This document shows positions 52,501-64,000 of a stretch of 64,000 nt of DNA, piece by piece. The position numbers were made by a program, and so were the translations under genes. The stretch spans positions 30,114,501-30,178,500 of the forward strand of contig OX327695.1 of the NCBI GenBank assembly GCA_946807835.1, in the 5' to 3' direction. The stretch comes from Ailanthus altissimus (Eukaryota > Streptophyta > Magnoliopsida > Sapindales > Simaroubaceae). Under the pieces are notes generated by a model. That model searched no databases. It was not told where the DNA came from and saw only the letters and a list, made by a program, of their open reading frames with translations. Within the stretch, counting starts at the first letter, position 1; each line of letters begins with the position of its first letter.

Positions 52501-54290
52501 TTCATTCACCATATATTGACCAGATATATTGAAGCATTAAGAACAAGTAATTTGAATAATAAAGAACTAAGTTTATTATATATTAAAAAGTTATGGCAAT
52601 TAAGTGCACATATTGAGTTCAAGTATTAACACTAAAAAGAAAAATTTAGTTCATGGCTACAAGAGAATAACAGTAAAAATAATAAAAAAATCAAAATACA
52701 ATCAATAGCAAATCAATATAGATGTCGACTTACTCTTTATTGTGCTGCCTAAGAAACTCTTAATGCCAAAGAACGCTTTGAATATTTCTCTATGGCTGTT
52801 TCAACTAAGCTCCAATTGCTCTCTAAAACTTGTGTTGTGTGTTCTTGATATTCTTGGATGTTCTAAGCTGGATACGAGTGGCTTTTTATAGGGATTGATT
52901 TGAGCTTGAAAACCTTAATTCTCATCGGATTAGGAATCGCACTACTGTTGAGGTGCTATGCTGCTGTCGCTGGAGCGCTGCGTGTAAAATGCCTCATCAC
53001 TAGAACGATGAAGTGCTGGCACTAGAGCGTTAGGCTATCGCTGGTGCGATGGTGAGTTGGCGCTAGAGCTCTAGACTGTAACTTAAACAAGTCATTTTTT
53101 CTATTTCTTATTTTGATAACTGATCCAGGGCTGAGGCGACAGATCCATATTTTAAAAAGTTTACATTTTAGTCCCTGTTTTTGCTCCTTTTGCGTCCTTA
53201 CTTTAAATTTTGTTCAAGTCCCTATAAATAACAATAATACATATAAATAACTATTTATTCTCATAAAGCACTAAAATATCAAAATAAAAATATGAGAAAA
53301 TATATGACAAATATGCTCTTATTAGAAACAATCAAATATTTCCATTGGTATAGAGAATTACTGACTTATAAAATGATGCTTATTGAATATGGTTTATAGT
53401 CAAATTGTGGGGAGTCATTGGTGACCATCAGGATCTGGTTTTTGTATTCGATCGACACGCCAATATTAAGAGGGCTATTCGAAGTGTGTTTCATAATGTC
53501 TATCATGAGTTTTGCATCTATCACTTGAAGAAAATTTTTGGTGACAAAATACAAGTTACCAATGGAAAAGAAAAAAAAAAGGGATACTTAACTGCTTATT
53601 TATTGACCGACAACGCATTTTGCCTTTCTAACTTTCAATACCAAATAAACAAAATGTAAGAGATTAGATCCGATGCAACTGAGTATTTGGAGAAGTATGT
53701 TGAGTATAGAGAAATAGGCTTGATTAATTGGTGCATTTTGAAGATCATCATAACCACTAATATTGCAGAGAGCATTAATGAAGTTATAAAAAATGCAAGA
53801 TCTTTTCTTGTGACCAACTTGGTTGAGTGCATATGAGAGCTAACACAGTAGTAGTTTTATAATAGGCAGGTGGCAACAAAAGGTATGACGTTCTTTATAA
53901 TGACTTAAGCAAATCTCAAGGTGATGATGCATAAAGATAAAGTTACGCGAATGACGGTTCACTAGGTATATAATTCAAAATTTCTATTGAAGAACAGAGA
54001 CAGAGATGGAATAGTAGACATCACTGCAAAGACATGCAACTGTTGAAAGTTTGACTTTCGGCCATAAGCTTGTCCCTATACGCTTTCTGTATGTAAACAT
54101 ATGAGATTAGCACACGAGGGCTTTTATTCGACTTATTACATGTCCAAGCATTTAGTCCGTGCTTATAGCGAGTCAGTACTTTTGGTTGTCCATCCGTCAG
54201 ATTAGATACTCCCAGACGAGTTGAAAAATATTAACATTCAACATTTGATATCATATCATCAAGTAGGCAAGCATAAGACAGAGCAAATTC
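49510..54290 (+). pseudogene. Mutator-like (MULE) transposase, internally duplicated and broken
   Basis: The plus strand carries a MuDR-type transposase in pieces: an N-terminal 'LRIYVLSNMMKLRSITLENN' (about 49520), an acidic D/N/G run (49850-49930), a 'DERF...R...HTCI' zinc-binding region, then the catalytic region. The core is present twice: about 50093-51225 and about 51226-53700 (the second split by the solo LTR 51924-53324). Both have 'DDHQDLIFVSD'/'GDHQDLVFVFDRHANIKRAI' and 'NVYHEFCIYHLK'. In copy 2 the first DDE Asp region reads 'VIAVNGAFLNG' (N for D). The C-terminal part 'TNIAESINEVIKNAR' and 'VHPSD..LPDELK' runs to about 54290. Stops abound, so no transposase is made. Confidence 0.85.
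51924..53324 (-). mobile_element. 1,401-bp solo LTR (Gypsy-like) inside the MULE transposase
   Basis: Flanked by the perfect 5-bp duplication GAAAC (51919-51923 and 53325-53329). On the minus strand it starts TAATAAGAGCATATTTG (worn TG) and ends ATAGCATCA. It has a GC-rich block at 52940-53090 and, about 55 bp further on the minus strand, a TATA box (cctataaaaag, 52882-52892), i.e. a normal LTR promoter order. It has no coding region. Excising it restores the MULE motif 'SKDGNNQIFP' across the join. Confidence 0.85.
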
Positions 54291-54766
54291 CATCTCAATA
54301 GGAGAACCATCAAAGAATGTTTGTAGTCTTTATAAAAAACATGGATATAACTAATAGACGTGTCAAAACTCTATTGCTTATTGATGTATGTCTGTTTGTA
54401 AAACTAAAATTTATATGCTACGTTTAGTTTACTATGATATATATTGTTAAGTTGTTAAATATAATTAATTATTGATAGGCGTATTTTATACTGGATATTT
54501 TAATTTTCGTGGATTTAGAATTTGTTTATTTTTCTTGAATATTAGGCTTGTATATGTTATATATTATATGTTATTACATGTGCCCTTGCATTTTTAAATT
54601 ACATAACTCTTATATTCATTTGCCAAAATTTTGATAGGATTTTTCCTATTTGAACATTCCTAAACCTAAATATTATATAATAAAAAAATATTTTTATAAA
54701 AATTATACATCATCTCTATATAAATCTACCAAACATAATAATAACATACAATTATATAACATAAAT

Positions 54767-54767
54767 G

Positions 54768-54819
<52 letters not shown>
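54767..54819. repeat. Compound microsatellite (GC)n(AC)n(AT)n
   Basis: A short GC run passes into about 13-14 AC units and then about 9 AT units without interruption. It lies between the transposase and the ULP1 pseudogene. Confidence 0.95.
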
Positions 54820-54889
54820 ATATTTTAGACATTTATACATCATGTTGAGCATAGGTCCATAAATTTATAGCTATCTTTTTTTTCTAAAA

Positions 54890-55230
54890 AAGTTTCAATC
54901 TCAGGGCTTAGATCAAATGGTCGACCCAACATTAGGTACTCAATGAACATGTAAGTGAATACACCACAGTCCTTACTCTTGATCCTTTATTGAAGTAAAC
55001 CATCCTTCAAATGAATAACTGTGAAATGCGACATATCTACATTCACTTGTTCCCTGAACTCTTAAAATCTACATTTACGGAGATAAATGGCATGACATTA
55101 TACAGAGATGTAATAAAATCTTCAATCGTTTGGTCAAAGTATGCTTTCACACTGGAATCATATAGTATAATCCTCTTATGAATAAAATCAACCTCTATCA
55201 TAAACTAAAGTTCTTGTTTGTAATTCAAGA
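54890..55230 (-). pseudogene. ULP1-type cysteine protease fragment (MULE-associated)
   Basis: On the minus strand a likely splice acceptor near 55210 is followed by 'MIEVDFIHKRIILYDSS' and 'FITSLYNVMPF', then after a frame break near 55050 by the cysteine box 'DCGVFTYMFIEYLMLGRPFD' (54915-54975). These are the blocks of C48 (SUMO-protease family) peptidases after the catalytic His. Similar genes occur in plant MULEs. The frame break and missing upstream exons make it a pseudogene. Orientation is opposite to the transposase. Confidence 0.8.
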
Positions 55231-57150
55231 GAATATATACTTACACAAACTATTTTTTATTTTATTATGAACTAATTATAGTATAAACAGTAAAAAATAA
55301 TTACTTTACTTTTGTTACCTTATTGACCTCAGGCCACATTTTACCACCAACTAAATCCTATTTCATTCAATGTGCATATGACAATAATGACGCATCTTAT
55401 TGAATATCATCTGGTATACGGGCTTGTGCTTGGTGCACATATCTAATGTACTCCTAAAAATAAATATATGACATAAATTAAAATAACTTAACCAACAAAT
55501 TTATAACCTAATATGAACAATAATCAGAAAAAAAAATTTACAAAAAAAATGTATCTAAAATTGTGCACTGTTGTGAGTACACTTGCTAAAAGTTATCATG
55601 TTGTAGACGAACTATTTTTAGATACTCATTTATATGCTACAAAACCCTACATAATGTGTATAAATATTGATATTGTTCATTCATTTTTTTAAAAATAAAT
55701 AAAAGTCTTTACAAAATTATCAAGCTAATCTCTTTAAACCAGCTCACATTAGAATCAAACCCATGTAAAAAACAAAATATGTAATTGATCTTTATTCTCT
55801 ATCCAAGTTAGAAGTTTCGTATATTTTGCTTCATCTATCATTCGTGGTTGCCCACACACATCAACTGAAGCATGTACTTGTAATTCAACATTTCTTCTTT
55901 TGACATTCTTTCGAAGAAGATTGGTATAAACAATGTGTTTAATCCACGTATCCTTGTACTGGCACCCATACTTGCTTATTCCTTATCTAAAAGCATCGGG
56001 TGCAATTTCAACAATGGTGGGGCTCTCAGTTGCAAAATACATAGACGATTACCACTAATATTGATACTTAACCGCTGGAGTTTGTGCTTGAACGTCATCA
56101 TACATTTTCTCTCCTAAAACAAAAAAATACTAATGAATATACTGAGCTGTTATGAATGTACCAAAACAATAACTTCATGTATAATATGTACCATCGACTA
56201 ATTTGCGTCCTGAAACATCCTGGATGCCTTAAAGGACTCTGTCATGAGCCTTATCTGATGTAAGATTTCTTTTTTATCTTTATCCATCTTCATACTAATG
56301 CTTGCCAATATGTGCAAGATCTTTGCTTTTTATATTTATCTATCTTTCTAGTCATCTACTACTGCAAGTTATCAATCTTCTTCTTAAGACAGTTACAATG
56401 TGATGACATGCCTATCTCAAACTATACAAAAGTAATTATAATCAATCTTCATAATGTAATATTCATCAAAATCATATAGTAAATTAAAAAAAAATTAAAT
56501 TATTGTATCATTAGTCTAAACATTAGCGGAGCTTTAGAGAGATGGCCACGCTGAACATCCATATCATCTCAAAGATCAATGAATTTGACATTCAACTTCA
56601 CAATATGCTCAAGTTTAAAAATCTCTCCCACAATCCCAATAGAATATGTAATTTTACGGTTGTGCGAAAATTCTTATTTTCTCATGTTTTCGAGGCACCA
56701 ATTTCCTATATGCCTTTAAAAACTACACAAAATTTTAAAATTGTTAACTATTAAAAAAAATATTTTTCAAAAACTATATACATTTATATTGTGTAAAATT
56801 ATACCAAATCTTCATCCTTTTTGAAGAAAAGGTTTTTAACGTCTGCATATATTGGGGTTCCCTTGTTACCCTTCTTACATACAAATATCGATCTATATGT
56901 TGAGATCACTTCATAAATCCAAAATTGTAATAATAAAAAATAATAATTTCAAATAACATTATTTTTTTATCTTCTTTAATGCGATAAATTAAATAAAATA
57001 ACTATATTTCTCTGTATTTCAATGCAATTATGAATCAATAATCAATTGATAGAATTACTCAGCAGAAATGTATGAGCAAAAGCATACATGTTATATGCTT
57101 CCTTCTCCTGACTATTTTTTTTTAATCTTCTTTATTTTTTTTATTGGCGT
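55231..57150 (-). other. Degraded middle part of the DUF1985/ULP1 gene
   Basis: Between the DUF1985 start and the ULP1 end the minus strand shows short coding-like pieces but no continuous frame, and no named domain could be assigned. It is most simply the worn middle and introns of one MULE-borne gene. Confidence 0.4.
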
Positions 57151-57684
57151 TGTGCTTAAACTATTATAGAGTACGGTAGATATTGAACTCATCCAAATTG
57201 TCGACTAGGCGAAACATAAAATACTGAATTATTCTACTCTGATCACGTGTCATCAATAATTTATGAAACAAATAAAACAGATACATTTTTACAACATCTA
57301 TTTCATCAACGGTCAAATCAACTACATTGAACCACCTATCTAACTCCTCATAGGTAAACTCCTTTCTATTTTAAAAATATTTATTCAATAGTCTATGTTT
57401 TGAGTTTTTTTTTTAATTTTTTTTATTGACAGATAATCTCCCATTCTCAAACTTGTAATCAAATAAAATTCTAAATAAGAGAATCTAATATGCTTTTGGC
57501 ATACAAAAACCCACGTTGCTTTATATAAATTTTGGACACACAATTGTCTTAATAAAATCTCATGTACTAATATACATGAGAATAAAATATCGTGTGCATA
57601 TAGAAAATAATCAAAACATGTGGTCCTAAATAATTGTGTTTGCCTAGGTGTCAACTTTTTCTTGATGGAGTCTAAAGCCCACAA
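57150..57684 (-). pseudogene. DUF1985 domain fragment (MULE-associated)
   Basis: The minus-strand frame 57385-57684 contains 'LTPRQTQLFRTTCFDYFL' and 'IRFSYLEFYLITSLRMGDY', matching the DUF1985 pattern 'L..RQ..LF..T.FG.FL' and 'LRFS..EF.L.TGL'. Further along (57190-57350) come 'FTYEELDRWFNVVDL' and 'RLVDNLDEFN', also expected for this domain. In plant MULEs DUF1985 is commonly joined to a ULP1-type protease, as seen here to the left. Function unknown. Stops show it is decayed. Confidence 0.78.
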
Positions 57685-58640
57685 CTTAAAGTAAGTATTG
57701 ATCGACGATCATAGTGGAATTATATATGATTTCGATATGTTTTGCTTCCTAAAAAAAAATATAGTACATGAGCAGATAATAAAATAAATTTAACAAATTA
57801 ATAACAAACAATTACCTATAGTAAATAACAATTTGTATGTAAACAAATTAATTATTTTTGTAAATGTATTTTTTAGTCAAAATTAAACAAATGTGTTAAT
57901 TTTAATAATATCATGTTAAAAAAATAGTTAATTCAATATTGATTTAAATAAATAAAATAATTTTAAATAAGTTGTTAATTAATTTATTAATTAACAAAAA
58001 TTAATAATTACATTTTAAAATATAAAATTAAATAAAATTTATTGCCACGTCGTGAGGGCTTAGCGCACCAGAGTGTTAAGCCCTATGCACAGCATGAGTG
58101 TTGCACAACAGAACGTTAAGAGCCTAGATGCATAGTGCTCAGATGCTATGTGTGTGAGCACTCCGCTTTCTGTGCATAACGCATGTGTCGGCGCATGCAC
58201 CTTAGGCATGATGTAAATTATGGTAATTTTTGGTTGTTTCTAGCTTCTTTTTTGTTAATTTTTATCATTTTTAACTATTATTTCACTATTTTAACTATAA
58301 ATTTAATAATTTACGTTAATTACTAACAAAAATATAACAAAACAATACATAATTTTAAAAGGTCACCAATTTTCGCTTAGTTTTTAATTTTTAATTATAC
58401 AATAAGTATGTAGCCTCTGATCTTCAAAATGTAACAACTTTAAAGTAGATTTACAAGCTACCGATTAGTTTGACGTGGGTTTGAGAGAGTTTGTGAGTGT
58501 TTTATAGAGAGAACAATTTTCGTGATTTAGAGTGGGAAGGGTAAAATTGTCCCATTTTTGGGTGTTTGGCCAAAAAAAGATTGAAATATTATAGAAATCG
58601 GGGCCAAAAAGATTAAACTATAAAAATCGGGGCCGTACGG
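57685..58640. other. Non-coding spacer upstream of APE2
   Basis: AT-rich, except for a GC-rich block at about 58045-58205 with many 'gcgca/gcacc/ttaagc' words like those in the LTRs. 58555-58635 has two near-copies of 'aaatcggggccaaa/g'. The last part should hold the APE2 promoter; no TATA box was fixed. Confidence 0.4.
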
Positions 58641-58781
58641 AAATTTCCCATTCAGAAACCAGAAACAAGAAACGACCTCGTTTCAACTTGATCGTATCGC
58701 AATCACCGGAGTTCGAACAACAGAATCGGTGGCCCTGGCGTTTGGAGGTGTATGTGCAAACGGAGGCCAGTGGCGCTGACG

Positions 58782-61700
58782 ATGAAAATAGTAACGTACA
58801 ACGTAAACGGCCTGAGACAACGCGTCTCTCAGTTCGGGTCTCTCCACAAATTACTCGACTCTTTCGATGCCGAGATCATCTGCTTCCAGGTTGACATTCA
58901 CACAATTTCACTTTTATATCTCTAATTGTGCATGTTCTCAAAGTTCTCTAATTTCGATAATTTGCGCCAAAACAGGAAACAAAGTTGAGGAGGCAGGAAT
59001 TGAAATCAGATTTAGTAATAGCCGATGGATACGAGTCATTCTTTTCATGCACGCGTACCTCTGATAAAGGCCGAACTGGGTATTCGGGTAAACCTGTTTG
59101 TTAAATTCCCTCAACCAAATACAGTTCTCTGCTTATTTTTCACATTTAACGGTCAAAATTCATTTAGGCGTGGCGACATTTTGCCGTGTGAAGTCGGCAT
59201 TTTCGAGTAACGAAGTCGCGCTGCCAGTAGCAGCCGAGGAAGGCTTCACTGGCGTTCTAGAAACTTCTAGCAACAAAATCGTGGAAGGTCTCAAGGACGT
59301 TGCAAAAGATGAGCTTTGCAAGGTTGATGGCGAGGGACGTTGTGTTGTCACTGATCATGGTCACTTTGGTCAGTTAAAAAATATGCTATTTTTATTGATA
59401 ATATATTTGAAAAGAAAAATGTTTGAATTCTATTTAAAAGTTATTGATTAAATTTATGTTGCAATTGATTAGTTCTATTTAATGTCTACGGCCCTCGAGC
59501 TGATAGTGATGATACAGACAGAATTCAGTTTAAGCTTCAGTTTTTCAAGATATTACAGGTATTTCAATCTATTTTTCTTTTTTTTCCTTTTGTTGTGTTT
59601 TCAATTTTTAGCTTTTTGTTTGATGAGTTGATTAGGTGAAATAATGAGCTTCTATGATGATTTTGTTACAGTATAAGTGATATTGGTTTTCTTTGATTTA
59701 GAAAAGATGGGAGTTTCTCCTATGTCAGGGAAGGAGGATATTTGTTGTTGGTGATCTCAACATCGCTCCTGCTGCTATGGATCGCTGTGATGCAGGACCA
59801 GATTTTGAGAAGAATGAGTAAGCGGTTGGGTAGTTTTCATTCTGTACTTGTTTCTGGATATGTCTAACTGACAACTGTTATCTATAACCCTATACAGTTT
59901 TATAAGTGATAGTTAGCAAAGAGTATATTGCATATGAATCATAATTTGCAGGTTCAGGAGATGGTTTAGATCTGTGCTAGTGGAATCTGGTGGCTCTTTC
60001 TTTGATGTCTTCAGATCAAAACATCCTGAGAGGTTTAGAACTTGAACTGACTTTTGATTTACTTTAATTGATGATAATTGATTTTGTTAGGGAATTCAAA
60101 GTCCACCAAAGTTAGTATTTGATACGGTTTCATATTCTTATAGGGCCCTTCTGCCTAATAATTTAAGGTTTTGCGTTCGATTTTCTATTGGATAAACAGC
60201 CACTTATATCGTCCTTAAATGATTTGAATGTACAATTGAACTCTAAAATTGAAGTTGTCTAGGTGGGTGGCACTGAATACTTCAATTGGTTTTGGTTCCA
60301 TTTCATTTTCCAAATTCCCCTAACTTATGTTCTTGGTTCTAGGATACTTTAAATTCATGATGAGCATCACTATTACTAATTAGAGAATGGTCCTATTTTA
60401 TGACTTATCAAAAAAGAAAAAGAAAATAAGAAGATGATGTTTGTGTCTTTGCAAGGTCATGAATTTGAACATGACTACTTAGTTTATAATGGACATGAGA
60501 TCATGGTTTTATTCATTTTTGTGTCGTATTCTGGTATGCTTCAATCTCTAGATCAACTTTTGGGCATCCTTGCATGATGACGTTGCCTTTTCTTTTTCTT
60601 TCTTATAATTTCTCTGCAGAAGAGATGCGTACACATGCTGGCCGTCAAACACAGGTGCTGAACAATTTAATTACGGGACAAGAATTGACCATATTCTCTG
60701 TGCTGGCCCATGCCTACATCAAGGGCAGGACCTGCAAGGCCATAACTTATTTACCTGCCATGTTAAGGAGTGTGACATATTGATAGAATATAAACGTTGG
60801 AAACCCGGAAATACACCCAGGTAGCTAAATATTGCAAAATAGAGTAGTGGTAGTACTAGTTCAGTGTTGTTATTGCTAATTTAGTCAGCACCTGAAGCTA
60901 TTTTTTCCAGTTACAGGTGGAAAGGAGGGATGAATGTTAAATTAGAAGGTTCAGACCATGCCCCTGTTTATACAAGTTTAGTGGAAGTTCCCGAAATTCC
61001 CCAACATAGCACTCCATCTTTAGCATCTAGATATCTTCCCATGATTCGTGGTCTCCAGCAAACACTTGGTGAGAACTGTCTTATCTCTTTGATTGGAGAC
61101 ACTTTTAATAGATTTCTATTTTATATGATCTACTGATTTCTGCAGTGATATAAAGTACTAAGCATCTTTCAGATGTTTTGGTATTTAACTGAGAAGTGTT
61201 TGCTTTCTTGATTTCATTATGTGATATGTAGCATTTGTTAGGTTATGGATTTTAGCACAGATCAAATTGATCAAGTTTTGTTAGGTTATAGAATTTAACA
61301 CAAGATCAAACAATCAAGGTTTTTTCTTTTTTCTTGAAACTCTTTAGAAGGGTTTGATTGAATTCATTGGTTTTCATATGCAGCCACTGGTTGTTGATAA
61401 ACTTATATTCCAGTTTTCCTTTGTATGGGGATTTGGGTAATTAATAGAAATTTAATGTTAATCAATATTAATCTAAATAAAGTATTAATATTCGAATATT
61501 AAACTTGGCTAAAATTTGAATAATTACACAGTAAGGGATTTGAACTTGAGATGGAGAGTGGAAACCCCACTTTAAAGGCAAGTTGAAAATTCCATAAAAA
61601 TCCAAGTTCAGACGACAGGGACATATAATTTACCCAAGAAGTTCCATAATTTTATCTGTTGTGGCTTCAAACCAATGAACACATTTATCAATTTAGACAT

Positions 61701-63198
61701 CAGTTCGTTCTGTGGTAACTGCCTTGTTAATGCAAAAATTTGACATTGGTGTTTTTCATTTTTATTTCTATGAATATTTTTAAACCTTACAAATTTACGT
61801 AGCCCTTAATGTTTTGCAGTGTCTATGCTAATGAAAAGAGGAGTTGCTAAACAAATGGAATCCCACGAGATCTCAGATTCATTTTCAGAGCCAACTACCT
61901 CAACAGAGAATTGCAGTGAGAGTGTTGAAAGATCATTCAACAATTACTGTGATTCTAGCATCACCCAGGGTGATTATTGTTCTTTTTCAAACCAAGAATC
62001 TGAAGGAGAATTTATGAAAAGAAATGAAAATTGTGGAGATATTGCTAATGGGGCTTCTTGTCACTCAACAATCACATTCGTGAGTAGTAAGCATATTTCT
62101 TCCATTCCAGGTGACAGAGCCAAGAAAAAATGTAGAAGAAATCAACTTGGCCAACTCTCTCTGAGGTCATTTTTCCAGAAGAGTCCAAACGCGAGCCATG
62201 ATCATGACAATTCCATTAATGATACTTCACTTAATCATGAAGACTCTCCTCATTCTCATCATCATTCTGTCAAAACTCTTGCGACAGATCAAGATAGCAG
62301 TGGTTATGAGTTGCATGAGGTGGACTCAAGTGTTTGCTCAGATGATCAGGCACAAGGTGGCATTTGTTCTTTGGTCAAAGAAAAAAATAATGTTGCTTTA
62401 CAAGAATGGCGAAGGATACAACAACTCATGGAAAATAGTATACCGCTTTGCAAGGGCCACAAGGAACCTTGTGTTGCTAGAGTGGTGAAGAAACCAGGTC
62501 CGACATTTGGTCGCAGATTTTATGTGTGTGCTCGAGCTGAGGTATTTCATGTCTTGCTATCCATTAGTAAATTAATCTATCTAGGATATTCATGAAGTCT
62601 CAGAGTTGTGTTTTGAAGAAGAAAGAAAGAGAAGATATCAGAGAAAGAAAAACACTATTCTTTTTATAATAGAAGTGAAAACGGTTAAATACCAGGTTGT
62701 GCACTGAATTCTATTCAGTGCATGACAATTAAAAAAATAAAAAGAACAAGTATGCTCAATTCCCATTGAGGTTCAGTTTTCATTTATTTTTGACATATTG
62801 GGTCCAAGCATGTAATGGTAAAAGTCTTAAGAGACTAATAAGCATGAACACTTGGCTTCAAGTTACGAGAGCAACCATTTTAGGAAAAATGTGAGATGTA
62901 GGATCAGTATCTAGAACACCTCTTCTGCTCCTGCAGGACCAGCACTTGTTAATGACCTTTCTATGTTAGTAGATGACAACATAAATGTATGCTTCTCTTT
63001 TGTTCTTGCTGTGTTTATCTGCTATATTAGTCTTCTGTATGCAGTGAGCTCGAAGAAGATGGACAATGTATGAAAAAATGAGGGACCATCTATTTTATTT
63101 TTTAAATTATTAAATACTTCTTACAGGGACCTGCATCTAATCCGGAAGCAAATTGTGGCTACTTCAAATGGGCGTCTTCAAAATCCAGGCAGAAATGA
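58782..63198 (+). CDS. APE2: DNA-(apurinic or apyrimidinic site) endonuclease 2
   Basis: Ten exons: 58782-58889, 58976-59087, 59168-59368, 59473-59558, 59702-59817, 59952-60032, 60620-60820, 60917-61068, 61820-62541, 63127-63198; 616 residues, all introns GT-AG, all joins in frame. The N-terminus '[15 protein letters not shown]' opens an exonuclease/endonuclease/phosphatase fold with the metal-binding E37 (ETK), Y146 (YGPR), D187 and N189 (GDLNIAP), D258/H259 (RIDHIL) and S314-D315-H316. A PCNA-binding PIP box QLSLRSFF lies at 464-471. A GRF zinc finger spans about 563-613 and is split by the last intron. APE2 cuts DNA at abasic sites and trims 3' ends in nuclear base-excision repair and damage signalling; the role here is inferred by family. 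Length matches Arabidopsis APE2 (about 610). Confidence 0.96.
61234..61319. repeat. Two-copy imperfect tandem repeat (about 43 bp) in APE2 intron 8
   Basis: The unit 'tttgttaggttat.ga.ttta.caca.gatcaaa..atcaag' occurs twice in a row inside the 751-bp intron 61069-61819. It has no effect on the coding sequence. Confidence 0.75.
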
Positions 63199-63948
63199 TT
63201 GGGTGACATGGTTTAGATCCCCTTGTGGAGTTTTCTATCATTACTGTCCTGTCTTTGAGTCTCGCCTCCTTAAAGAGCCACTGCTGTGACAACATTTTGT
63301 GGATTACCTTCCATTTATATACGGAATAGGGTTGGTCTTATTTGCAACTGGGGCACTGCACCGGTGGCAACTCTCATTGTATTTCGATGTGTATTAGGTT
63401 TTGTAAAGACTACAATTTTATTAGTTTCATATAAAGTTAATTATTATCTCATCTCTTTTTGCGAAAAAAAGAATAAACCTTTTGTCTTCTGCATTTTCTC
63501 CTATGCCATTTCCTGCAATTTCAAAACCAAAATCGACCTTGATCATTTCTAGAGGCGGCTTATTGGCAGTTATGCGAGACGGGTGAGTTAATATAATGAA
63601 CAAATTTCTCCCCGTTCATGGTGGAGATTTAGTATTTGTTGATGCCATTCTTGCATTTCCAAGTTGAGTAAGCAAAGAAAAACAAGGTATGATGTTCAAA
63701 TTTTTTATATGCTTTCAATTTGTTCTATAATTTTTGCCTGCACTGGTTTCCGAAGAAATATCACGACACCTTCAATGTGAATGAACTCTACAGAAATGAT
63801 GATTAAATTGAAAGGCATGTATTGTGTGCAGAAATGTATAGCTTATGGCTAGATGATGTGCAGCATTTTCATAAAATTAAAATTGATGAAGTTGGTGGCA
63901 AACTGAATTGGGAAAGATTGAAAATTGAGGGAAAGGTTAAAAGAAACC
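63199..63948. other. APE2 3' flank and short intergenic region
   Basis: No recognisable coding sequence. The first few hundred bases are probably the APE2 3' untranslated region. The rest is the upstream region of the gene starting at 63949. Confidence 0.5.
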
Positions 63949-64000
63949 ATGAATGACATTTTTCCTGAAGATGTAGTTGTTGAAATCTTATCACGGCAGC
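63949..64000 (+). CDS. Start of a probable F-box protein gene, cut by the window edge
   Basis: The ATG at 63949 opens MNDIFPEDVVVEILSRQ before the window ends. This matches the first helix of an F-box ('LPEDVVVEILSRLPVKSL' type), the segment that binds SKP1 in SCF ubiquitin ligases. The usual Leu after SR is Gln. Only 17 codons are visible, so the C-terminal substrate-binding domain and whether the gene is intact cannot be told. Confidence 0.55.
   Translation, partial: MNDIFPEDVVVEILSRQ

Noticed and set aside
58688..58894. Alternative frame at the start of APE2 (starting at 58688)
   Set aside because: The real first exon is in another frame from the ATG at 58782, giving the conserved [10 protein letters not shown] start and correct splicing.

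Overview
The window is AT-rich plant nuclear DNA, almost certainly from a eudicot. The intact genes have many short introns with GT-AG borders and closely match Arabidopsis-type families. The rest is dominated by decayed plant LTR retrotransposons (Copia and Gypsy types), an L1-like LINE, a Mutator-like element and hAT-type MITEs. The species cannot be fixed from the sequence alone. No bacterial, organellar or viral gene, CRISPR array, rRNA gene or tRNA gene was recognised.

Four host genes are intact. (1) 10854-11744, minus: a single-exon protein like the C-terminal part of the mRNA cleavage/polyadenylation factor Pcf11 (PCFS1/PCFS5-like). (2) 32727-36968, plus: a 12-exon calcium-dependent protein kinase of the CPK16/CPK18 type, 549 residues. 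(3) 45344-47059, minus: a 5-exon bHLH factor of the bHLH121/URI type, which acts upstream in iron-deficiency signalling, 322 residues. (4) 58782-63198, plus: a 10-exon APE2-type AP endonuclease, 616 residues, with a PIP box and a C-terminal GRF zinc finger. A fifth gene, probably F-box, starts at 63949 and runs off the right edge. All exon joins keep frame. The one splice anomaly is a GA-AG intron (or a 9-nt in-frame insertion) in the kinase gene at 36116.

Layout: 1-4.1 kb is repeat-derived, with a 188-bp tandem duplication and an LTR/PBS remnant. 4.1-9.85 kb is a dead full-length Copia element. 9.85-15.4 kb holds the PCFS-like gene and a solo Copia-type LTR. 15.4-29.9 kb is one old LINE on the minus strand, split by two later insertions: a three-LTR chimeric Copia (16.2-21.7 kb) and a 2,843-bp solo Gypsy-type LTR (24.2-27.0 kb). 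30-37 kb is an AT-rich spacer followed by the kinase gene. 39-43 kb has a Copia RT fragment and a small LTR element carrying two related hAT MITEs. 45-47 kb is the bHLH gene. 49.5-57.7 kb is a decayed MULE: a transposase with an internal tandem duplication and a 1.4-kb solo LTR, then a ULP1/DUF1985 pseudogene on the opposite strand. 58.8-63.2 kb is APE2, then the F-box start.

The host genes do not form a pathway or operon; each is separately transcribed. No clearly new biological system was found. The best leads are the three-LTR element, whose border order fits recombination with a 1-LTR circle; short GC-rich blocks just upstream of the TATA box in three or more different LTR families; the duplicated MULE transposase core beside a ULP1 gene; and the odd CPK splice donor.
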